Assembly: GCF_905163445.1 (NCBI RefSeq)
Contig: NC_053202.1
Location: forward strand, 5,456,001 to 5,520,000
Direction of reading: 5' to 3'
From: Pararge aegeria
Taxonomy: Eukaryota; Arthropoda; Insecta; Lepidoptera; Nymphalidae
DNA: 64,000 nt
A program made the translations under genes and the position numbers. The notes under the pieces are model-generated. The model saw only the letters and a program-made list of their open reading frames with translations, ran no database searches and was not told where the DNA came from. Each line of letters opens with the position of its first letter. The first letter of the stretch is position 1. This document shows positions 29,001-41,000 of this stretch, piece after piece.

Positions 29001-32000
29001 GAAAACGAATACGAAAACGAATACGAAAACGAATACGAAAACGAATACGAAAACGAATACGAAAACGAATACGAAAACGAATACGAAAACGAATACGAAA
29101 ACGAATACGAAAACGAATACGAAAACGAATACGAATATGAAAACGAATACGAAAACGAACACGAAAACGAATACGAAAACGAATACGAAAACGAAAACGT
29201 TATCGTGTTCGAAAACAAAAACGTCATTGTATACGAAAACGAAAACGTACTCGTATACGTAAACTAAAACGAAAACGACATCGTATTCGTAAAATAACAA
29301 AGAAAACGTCATCGTATACGTAAACGAATACGAAAACGTCATGGAATACGAAAACGAAAACGACATTGAATACGAAAACGAAAACGTAATCGTATATGTA
29401 AACGAAAACGTCATCGTATACGTAAACGAAAACGAAAACGAAAACGTTATCGTGTACGAAAACGAAAATGTCATCGTGTCCGAAAACGAAAACGTCATCG
29501 TATACGTAAACGAAAACTAAAACGACATCGAATACAAAAACGAAAACGTATTCGTTTACGTTAACGAAAACGTTATCGTATATGTAAACGAAAACGTCAT
29601 CGTATACGTAACGAAAACTAAAACGACATCGAATACGAAAACGAAAACGTATTCGTAGACGTAAACGAAAACGTTATCGTATTCGTAAAATAAAAACAAA
29701 AACGTCATCTTATACGAAAACGTCATCGTATACGTAAACAAATACGAAAACGTCATCGAATACGAAAACGAAAACGTCATTAAATACGAAAACGTATTTG
29801 TTTACGTAAACGAAAACGTCATCGTATACGAAAACGAATACGAAAACGAATACGAAAACGAATACGAAAACGAATACGAAAACGAATACGAAAACGAATA
29901 CGAATATGAAAACGAATACGAAAACGAACACGAAAACGAATACGAAAACGAATACGAAAACGAATACGAAAACGAAAACGTTATCGTGTACGAAAACAAA
30001 AACGTCATTGTATACGAAAACGAAAACGTACTCGTATACGTAAACTAAAACGAAAACGACATCGTATTCGTAAAATAACAACGAAAACGTCATCGTATAC
30101 GTAAACGAAAACGAAAACGAAAACGTTATCGTGTACGAAAACGAAAATGTCATCGTGTCCGAAAACGAAAACGTCATCGTATACGTAAACGAAAACTAAA
30201 ACGACATCGAATACAAAAACGAAAACGTATTCGTATACGTAAACGAAAACGTTATCGTATATGTAAACGAAAACGTCATCGTATACGTAAACGAAAACTA
30301 AAACGACATCGAATACGAAAACGAAAACGTATTCGTATACGTAAACGAAAACGTTATCGTATTCGTAAAACAAAAACAAAAACGTCATCTTATACGAAAA
30401 CGTCATCGTTTACGTAAACAAATACGAAAACGTCATCGAATACGAAAACGAAAACGTCATTGAATACGAAAACGAAAACGTATTCGTATACGTAAACGAA
30501 AACGTCATCGTATACGAAAACGAATACGAAAACGAATACGAAAACGAATACGAAAACGAATACGAAAACGAATACGAAAACGAACACGAAAACGAATACG
30601 AAAACGAATACGAATACGAATACGAAAACGAAAACGTATTCGTATACGTAAACGAAAACGTTATCGTATATGTAAACGAAAACGTCATCGTATACGTAAA
30701 CGAAAACTAAAACGACATCGAATACGAAAACGAAAACGTATTCGAATACGTAAAACGAAAACGTCATTGAATACGAAAACGAAAACATAATCGTATATTT
30801 AAACGAAAACGTCATCGTATACGAAAACGAATACGAAAACGAATACGAAAACGAATACGAAAACGAATACGAAAACGAATACGAAAACGAATACGAAAAC
30901 GAATACGAAAACGAATACGAAAACGAATACGAATATGAAAACGAATACGAAAACGAACACGAAAACGAATACGAAAACGAATACGAAAACGAAAACGTTA
31001 TCGTGTTCGAAAACAAAAACGTCATTGTATACGAAAACGAAAACGTACTCGTATACGTAAACTAAAACGAAAACGACATCGTATTCGTAAAATAACAAAG
31101 AAAACGTCATCGTATTCGTAAACGAATACGAAAACGTCATGGAATACGAAAACGAAAACGACATTGAATACGAAAACGAAAACGTAATCGTATATGTAAA
31201 CGAAAACGTCATCGTATACGTAAACGAAAACGAAAACGAAAACGTTATCGTGTACGAAAACGAAAATGTCATCGTGTCCGAAAACGAAAACGTCATCGTA
31301 TACGTAAACGAAAACTAAAACGACATCGAATACAAAAACGAAAACGTATTCGTTTACGTTAACGAAAACGTTATCGTATATGTAAACGAAAACGTCATCG
31401 TATACGTAACGAAAACTAAAACGACATCGAATACGAAAACGAAAACGTATTCGTAGACGTAAACGAAAACGTTATCGTATTCGTAAAATAAAAACAAAAA
31501 CGTCATCTTATACGAAAACGTCATCGTATACGTAAACAAATACGAAAACGTCATCGAATACGAAAACGAAAACGTCATTAAATACGAAAACGTATTTGTT
31601 TACGTAAACGAAAACAGCATCGTATACGAAAACGAATACGAAAACGAATACGAAAACGAATACGAAAACGAATACGAAAACGAATACGTATATGAAAACG
31701 AATACGAAAACGAACACGAAAACGAATACGAAAACGAATACGAATACGAATACGAAAACGAAAACGTTATCGTGTACGAAAACAAAAACGTCATTGTATA
31801 CGAAAACGAAAACGTACTCGTATACGTAAACTAAAACGAAAACGACATCGAATACGTAAAATAAAAACAAAACGTCACCGTATACGTAAACAAAAACGAA
31901 AACGACATCGAATACGAAAATGCAAACGTCATCGTATACGTAAACAAAAACAAAAACGACATCGAATACGAAAACGAAAACGTCATTGAATACGAGAACG

Positions 32001-35000
32001 AAAACGTCATCGTATACGAAAACGAATATAAAAACGAATACGAAAACGAATACGAATATGAAAACGAATACGAAAACGAACACGAAAACGAAAACGAAAA
32101 CGAATATGAAAACGAATACGTAAACGAACACGAAAACGAATACGAAAACGAATACGAAAACGAAAACGTTATCGTGTACGAAAACAAAAACGTCATTGTA
32201 TTCGAAAACGAAAACGTACTCGTATACCTAAACTAAAACGAAAACGACATCGTATTCGTAAAATAACAACGAAAACGTCATCGTATACGTAAACGAATAC
32301 GAAAACGTCATGGAATACGAAAACGAAAACGACATTGAATACGAAAACGAAAACGTAATCGTATACGTAAACGAAAACGAAAACGAAAACGAAAACGTTA
32401 TCGTGTACGAAAACGAAAATGTCATCGTGTCCGAAAACGAAAACGTCATCGTATACGTAAACGAAAACTAAAACGACATCGAATACAAAAACGAAAACGT
32501 ATTCGTATACGTAAACGAAAACGTATTCGTATACGTAAACGAAAACGTTATCGTATATGTAAACGAAAACGTCATCGTATACGTAAACGAAAACTAAAAC
32601 AACATCGAATACGAAAACGTCATCGTATACGTAAACAAATACGAAAACGTCATCGAATACGAAAACGAAAACGTCATTGAATACGAAAACGAAAACGTCA
32701 TCGTATACGAAAACGAATACGAAAACGAATACGAAAACGAATACGAATATGAAAACGAATACGAAAACGAACACGAAAACGAAAACGAAAACGAATATGA
32801 AAACGAATACGTAAACGAACACGAAAACGAATACGAAAACGAATACGAAAACGAATACGAAAACGAATACGAAAACGAAAACGTTATCGTGTACGAAAAC
32901 AAAAACGTCATTGTATTCGAAAACGAAAACGTACTCGTATACCTAAACTAAAACGAAAACGACATCGTATTCGTAAAATAACAACGAAAACGTCATCGTA
33001 TACGTAAACGAATACGAAAACGTCATGGAATACGAAAACGAAAACGACATTGAATACGAAAACGAAAACGAAAACGAAAACGTTATCGTGTATGAAAACA
33101 AAAACGTCATTGTATACGAAAACGAAAACGTACTCGTATACGTAAACTAAAACGAAAACGACATCGTATTCGTAAAATAACAACGAAAACGTCATCGTAT
33201 ACGTAAACGAATACGAAAACGTCATGGAATACGAAAACGAAAACGACATTGAATACGAAAACGAAAACGTAATCGTATATGTAAACGAAAACGTCATCGT
33301 ATACGTAAACGAAAAGGAAAACGAAAACGTTATCGTGTACGAAAACGAAAATGTCATCGTGTCCGAAAACGAAAACGTCATTGTATACGAAAACGAAAAC
33401 TAAAACGACATCGAATACAAAAACGAAAACGTATTCGTATACGTAAACGAAAACGTTATCATATATTTAAACGAAAACGTCATCGTATACGTAAACGAAA
33501 ACTAAAACGACATCGAATACGAAAACGAAAACGTATTCGTATACGTAAACGAAAACGTTATCGTATTCGTAAAATAAAAACAAAAACGTCATCTTATACG
33601 AAAACGTCATCGTATACGTAAACAAATACGAAAACGTCATCGAATACGAAAACGAAAACGTCATTGAATACGAAAACGAAAACGTATTCGTATACGTAAA
33701 CGAAAACGTCATCGTATACAAAAACGAATACGAAAACGAATACGAAAACGAATACGAAAACGAATACGAAAACGAATACGAAAACGAATACGAATATGAA
33801 AACGAATACGAAAACGAACACGAAAACGAATACAAAAACGAATACGAATACGAATACGAAAACGAAAACGTATTCGTATACGTAAACGAAAACGTTATCG
33901 TATATGTAAACGAAAACGTCATCGTATACGTAAACGAAAACTAAAACGACATCGAATACGAAAACGAAAACGTATTCGTATACGTAAACGAAAACGTCAT
34001 TGAATACGAAAACGAAAACGTAATCGTATATTTAAACGAAAACGTCATCGTATACGAAAACGAATACGAAAACGAATACGAAAACGAATACGAAAACGAA
34101 TACGAAAACGAATACGAAAACGAATACGAAAACGAATACGAAAACGAATACGAAAACGAATACGAAAACGAATACGAAAACGAATACGAAAACGAATACG
34201 AATATGAAAACGAATACGAAAACGAACACGAAAACGAATACGAAAACGAATACGAAAACGAAAACGTTATCGTGTACGAAAACAAAAACGTCATCGTATA
34301 CGTAAACGAATACGAAAACGTCATGGAATACGAAAACGAAAACGTATTCGTATACGTAAACGAAAACGTCATTGAATACGAAAACGAAAACGTAATCGTA
34401 TATTTAAACGAAAACGTCATCGTATACGAAAACGAAAACGTCATCGTATACGTAAACGAAAACTAAAACGACATCGAATACAAAAACGAAAACGAATTCG
34501 TATACGTAAACGAAAACGTTATCGTATATGTAAACGAAAACGTCATCGTATACGTAAACGAAAACTAAAACGACATCGAATACGAAAACGAAAAAGTATT
34601 CGTATACGTTAACGAAAACGTTATCGTATTCGTAAAATAAAAACAAAAACGTCATCTTATACGAAAACGTCATCGTATACGTAAACAAATACGAAAACGT
34701 CATCGAATACGAAAACGAAAACGTCATTGAATACGAAAACGAAAACGTATTCGTATACGTAAACGAAAACTTCATCGTATACGAAAACGAATACGAAAAC
34801 GAATACGAAAACGAATACAAAAACGAATACGAAAACGAATACGAAAACGAATACGAAAACGAAAACGTATTCGTATACGTAAACGAAAACGTTATCGTAT
34901 ATGTAAACGAAAACGTCATCGTATACGTAAACGAAAACTAAAGCGACATTGTATACGAAAACGAAAACGTACTCGTATACGTAAACTAAAACGAAAACGA

Positions 35001-38000
35001 CATCGTATTCGTAAAATAACAACGAAAACGTCATCGTATACGTAAACGAATACAAAAAGTCATGGAATACGAAAGCGAAAACGACATTGAATACGAAAAC
35101 GAAAACGTAATCGTATATGTAAACGAAAACGTCATCGTATACGTAAACGAAAACGAAAACGAAAACGTTATCGTGTACGAAAACGAAAATGTCATCGTGT
35201 CCGAAAACGAAAACTTCATCGTATACGTAAACGAAAACTAAAACGACATCGAATACAAAAACGAAAACGTATTCGTATACGTAAACGAAAACGTTATCGT
35301 ATATGTAAACGAAAACGTCATCGTATACGTAAACGAAAACTAAAACGACATCGAATACGAAAACGAAAACGTATTCGTATACGGAAACGAAAACGTTATC
35401 GTATTCGTAAAATAAAAACAAAAACGTCATCTTATACGAAAACGTCATCGTATACGTAAACAAATACGAAAACGTCATCGAATACGAAAACGAAAACGTC
35501 ATTAAATACGAAAACGTATTCGTTTACGTAAACGAAAACGTCATCGTATACGAAAACGAATACGAAAACGAATACGAAAACGAATACGAAAACGAATACG
35601 AAAACGAATACGAATATGAAAACGAATACGAAAACGAACACGAAAACGAATACGAAAACGAATACGAATACGTATACGAAAACGAAAACGTTATCGTGTA
35701 CGAAAACAAAAACGTCATTGTATACGAAAACGAAAACGTACTCGTATACGTAAACTAAAACGAAAACGACATCGAATACGTAAACTAAAAACAAAACGTC
35801 ACCGTATACGTAAACAAAAACGAAAACGACATCGAATACGAAAATGCAAACGTCATCGTATACGTAATAAAAACGAAAACGTCATCGTATACGTAAACAA
35901 AAACGAAAACGACATCGAATACGAAAACGAAAACGTATTCGTATACGTTAACGAAAACGTTATCGTATTCGTAAAATAAAAACAAAAACGTCATCGTATA
36001 CGTAAACGAATAAGAAAACGTATTCGTTTACGTAAACGAAAACGTCATTGAATACGAAAACGAAAACGTAATCGTATATTTAAACGAAAACGTCATCGTA
36101 TACGCTTATAAAATTTTGTCCTATGATAAGGCATACACAGCGTCAGCGCACGGCACGATCTTACACCAGATTGCTCACCAAGAATTCTTCCAAGAAGAAG
36201 AACTTCTCTTTTAAATACGAGGGAGTATTTAGATGAAATAACACACAGTACAGAAGAGAAAGTACATGCATATCCCGGCGACGACGAATAGGAAGCCACT
36301 TGAGTTTTTGTCGAAATTCGGAAACATGGTCATATTTGCGAAGGCCAAATATGAACCGAATAGCAAGATTTTGAAGACGCTCAAGTTTATTAAGCTGATC
36401 CTCGGTCAGATTAAGAAAGCTTGCATCCGCATAATCGAGAATAGATAGAAAAAGAGAATGTGCTAGCATAACTTTGGTCGGAATTGGAAGAAATGATTGC
36501 AGCCTTCGCAACGAGCTCATCGCCACAAACACTTTCTGACTCAGCTCTTTGACATGCACTGTCCATGACAATTCCCGGTCGAGGTATACACCAAGATCTT
36601 TCACAGAGTCACAAAAAGGAATAGCGATGCCATTATAAATAACAGAAGGAATGCTCAGCCAATCAACCCTCGCGATCATTCCTGAGCTACCAATAACGAT
36701 AGCTTTTGATTTTGCAGGATTGACCTTTAGCCCATATTGCCTGCTCCACTCAGAAATTGCAGCCATATCATTATTTATAGCTGTAACAGCAGAACCAAGA
36801 TTTTGAAGGGTAGATGAGCGATATATTTGGATATCATCTGCATACATGTGATAGAGAGAAGAGATGTTTTGAGTAATAGAGTTAATAAAAATAGAAAAAA
36901 GTAAAGGAGATAACACTCCACCCTGAGGTACCCCAGCCGCAACATCACACCAAGACGAAAAGGACTCGTCAATCTGAATGCGCTGTCGACGGCCATTGAG
37001 GTAACTCCGAAACCAGTCTATTACTGATGGAGATAATATGTTAATAGAGCGTAAAAGACTAAGCAAGATGTCAAAGTCAACTGTATTAAAGGCATTGCTA
37101 AAGTCAAGCAGAATAAGAATTGTTAGCTGCTTGTTATCCATCGCCCATCGAATATCATCAGTTACTTTAGCAAGAGCAGTAGCCGTACTATGACCAGGGC
37201 GAAAGCCAGATTGCAAAGAACTGAGAAGGTTATTCTTATTAAGAAAGAGACTAAGTTGTTGAGATACGAGTTTTTCAAGAACTTTTGAGAGAAATGGTAA
37301 TATAGAAATGGGGCGAAAATCAGAAAACGATGAAGGGTTGTTTTTTTAGGTAGAGGAATAATCTGAGCAAACTTCCATTCTTCAGGGAATTTGCTACAGA
37401 GAATGGAAGAGTTTAAGATATGGGTTAGAATAGGGGAAACAACGTCAAGAATTGGAATGATCATATTACGGGTAATGCTATCTACACCAACAGCATTCGA
37501 TGCAATGGATATTATGCTCTTCTTAACATCACATTCAGTAAAAGACTCGAAAGTAAATGGTAAAAAGTTAGGAGTTGAGTGGGAAGAAAGAATACTAAGA
37601 GTACGTTCTTTATCGGAACTATTAATTGTATCAGAAGTAGAAAAATGTTTATTTAGGAGTTCGATATCAACGTTAATAGAAGATCTATGAGATGATTTAC
37701 CAACTCCAAGAGACTCAAGAAACTTCCAGGTTTTAGCAGTGTCACCACTTTCAACAGACTTATGAATATGGCGTCGTTGAGCATCCCTACACAATGTATT
37801 ACAGCGATTCCGTGCTTTATGATATTTTTCCCGGTTAGCGTCAGTATTATTTGTTTTGTATTTATATTTCGCCGCGATCTTTTTGTCCATTAAAATTTTT
37901 ATCTCTTCTGATAACCAGGGCGCCAGTAGATGTTTCAGCTTGATTGGTCTTAACGGAGCATGCGTATCGTAGAGTTGCGTTATCAGGGAATTAAATATCT

Positions 38001-41000
38001 CAATTTTGCGGTCAACTGAGTCAACAGCTGCGATAGCCGCCCAGTCCAGATGACTAGCATCATCACACAAGCGACGGCTGTCAATTCCTCCAAAGTTACG
38101 CCGCAGAAGTACCCTCGATTTTGCTTTAAGTGGACGTATTTTATATGAAAGATAAATCAAATCATGATAAGAAAATGCATCGGCAGGACACTGGCCATGC
38201 TTAAAGATGAAATCCGGAGAGGATACCATAATAAGGTCAAGAAGAGAAGGAGTACAACCAGGAGAATAATGCGTAGCAGCAAGGGGCAGGACAGATTCCA
38301 CTGTAGTCAAAAATTTCTTGCTGCGATAATCATTTTTGAGTAAACAAGTATTAAAATCTCCAAAAATAATGGAGTGGCTATAAAGAGGAACTTCTTTCTC
38401 TAATAAGGATTCAAATGAACGAAAGTAGTCAGAAACGTATGGTGGACAATAGAACACTCCAAGAAGAATTTTGGTATGGGAAATAAGTACTACAGGAACT
38501 TCAACAAGTAGATGCTCAGCAGCATCAGGTAAGGAGGGTTGTGAAGACATACTAATAACAGTAAAAGGAATATAAGAACGCAAGTAGATCGCTACTCCAC
38601 CACCCCCCTTACCAACACGGTCATTGCGAATAAGCCTAAAACCTGGCAGCGAATAAGAGGTAGAAGGTAATCAAGTTTTAAGCCAAGACTCAGACACTAG
38701 TATAGCATGTATGTTACGGGAATCAAAAGATGCAAGCATATCAGGATAATGAGCTGGGATACTTTGTGCATTAATATGAATGACATTAAGGTTCTTCAAA
38801 CAATCTGAGAAGCAAGAATCAAGAGTTTTATCAAGTGGAAGGAAAGATGTACTGTGGAAACTATCATCACTAGACGACATAGACAGAAAAACATCACTGT
38901 CCATACTGTTCAACGACATTGTATAGAATAAAATAATATATCAAATAATAAATATAAAAAAGAAACAATAAAAATAACAAATATAAAGCAATATATATAT
39001 AAACTTAAAGAGTAAAAGAAAAAAAAAAAAAATACTAACTATGGTATTAATATATAGATTTTCCTAATCCGCCAGCTGCATCTTGAAAATATAAGAATAC
39101 TAGACAATTAAAACATTTGCACAGAAAATATTGAAGTTAAACAAAAAAAAAACAATTAACAAAACTGCGTATAACAAAATAAAAATAAAACATAACAGTG
39201 TGTTGCAGGCCTTATAAAGTCTATGCTTCAATGTTTCTAAACGAACTACCAAATACACGTCAGTCAAAGTCATCTGTCACCGCTTGTCAGATGTCATTGT
39301 CAGACATTGAGAGTGCTCTTACCCACAATAACAAAACCTAAATAATTAAATGAAAGTAAACTACAACAAAGAACATAATAAATTGATTAGAAGCTACTAC
39401 CAAAAAAGATTATACTAATTATTTCATAACAGAACAAATACAAAGCGAGCCAAACAGAACAGTGCCAAGAACTGTAATTTTAAAAGAAACTAGTTGTATT
39501 CATTTTTTAATGATACGCTTCATTCTTGTGTTGGCGGCTCTGGTGTCCTTGGGGGCTTCAAACGAAGTAGCAGGCGCAACGGCAGGCACATCCTGAATGG
39601 AAGACGGGATAGCGTTCAGCTCGGTCATAGTCGTGACGCGATGCCGTTTCCCACTGGAGTCAAGCACCATAATGGTCCCGTTCCTGGTCCAACACCTCGC
39701 CACACCAAATCGCTGTCGAGCCGCAAGGAATGTAGAGTGGCGACTTTTAATAAGGAATTCAGAGATGGTTACCCCGGTGCCCTTCAACGTACGTGCCCTA
39801 TAACGTACTTAAGTATATAATGTATTTAACTATATAATGAACTTAAGTATATAACGTATTTAAGTATAAAATGTACTTAAGTATATAATGTTCTTAAGTA
39901 TATAATGTAATAAAGTATATAATGTACTTAAGTATATAATGCACTTAAGTATATAACGTACTTAAGTATTTAATGTACTTAAGTATATAATGTACTTAAT
40001 TATATAATGTACTTAAATTTATAATATATTTTTTTTTTTTTTTTTTACAATACACACATCGTCATCTAGCCCCAAAGTAAGCTTAGCTTGTGTTATGGGT
40101 ACTAAGACGACTGATGAATATTTTTATGAATAATATACATAAATACTTAGAATATATGTATAAACACCCAGACACTGAAAAATATTCACGCTCATCACAC
40201 AAACATTTTCCAGTTGTGGGAATCGAACCCACGGCCTTGGACTCAGAAAGCAGGGTCGCTACAAACTGCGCCAATCGGCCGTCATTTAAGTATATAATGA
40301 ACTTATGTATATAATGTACTTAAGTATATAACGTACTTAAGTATTTAATGTACTTAAGTATATAACGTACTTAAGTATATAACGTACTTAAGTTTATAAT
40401 GTACTTAAGTATATAATGTATTTAAGTATATAATGAACTTAAGTGAATAACGTATTTAAGTATAGAATGTACTTAAGTATATAATGTACTTAAGTATAGA
40501 ATGTAATAAAGTATATAATGTACTTAAGTATATAATGTACTTAAGTATATAATGTATTTAAGTATATAATGTACTTAAGTATATAATGTATAAAAGTATA
40601 TAATGTACTTAAGTATATAACGTATTTAAGTATATAATGTACTTAAGTATATAATGTTCTTAAGTTTTTTATATACTTTAGTATATTATGTATTTAAGTA
40701 TATAATGTACTTAAGTTTATAATGTATTTAACTATATAATGCACTTAAGTATATAACGTACTTAACTATATAATGTACTCTAGTATATTATGTACTTAAG
40801 TATATAATGTATTTAAGCATGTATTGTACATAAGTAAATAATGTACTTAAGTATATTATATACTTTAGTAAATTATGTATTTAAGTAAATAGTGTTCTTA
40901 AGTAAATAATATACTTAGGTATATAATGTATTGAGGTATATAATGTACTAATGTATATAATGTTTTTAAGTATATAATGAACTTATGTATATAATGTTCT

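Larger units (their letters stand above)
24170..36106 (+). repeat. Hexamer-register satellite, about 12 kb
   Basis: Almost all of it reads as consecutive 6-bp words of the form GNNNNC: GAAAAC, GAATAC, GTATAC, GTAAAC, GTCATC, GTTATC, GTGTAC, GAATAT and a few others. A CpG therefore falls at nearly every word junction. Uniform stretches are 12-bp repeats of GAAAAC plus GAATAC. Between them a recurring phrase of mixed words appears every few hundred bases. The edges (24170-24600 and 35760-36106) are more degenerate than the centre. No tRNA, ORF homology or transposon signature is present. Confidence 0.95.
36107..39797 (-). mobile_element. Non-LTR retrotransposon (CR1/Jockey group), 3'-truncated
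   Basis: On the minus strand an endonuclease and reverse transcriptase frame runs from 38919 to 36107. It stops abruptly in the C-terminal coding region where the hexamer array begins. The related copy at 9829-10808 shows that about 100 more codons, a 3' UTR and a tail are missing. An ORF1-like fragment lies at 39500-39787. The right end (39797) joins 17-bp satellite directly, with no target duplication recognised. Confidence 0.85.

Noticed and set aside
24570..36000. Many open frames of 60-280 codons on the minus strand, with repeated SFSY or VFVF residues
   Set aside because: They follow from a 6-bp repeat that lacks stop codons on that strand. Several frames are open at once, start codons come from the GTCATC word, and the products are pure low-complexity strings. 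No promoter, splice or domain evidence.
39494..39820. 108-codon plus-strand frame
   Set aside because: Overlaps the minus-strand ORF1-like fragment, which has a recognisable domain; the plus-strand frame has none and runs into satellite.
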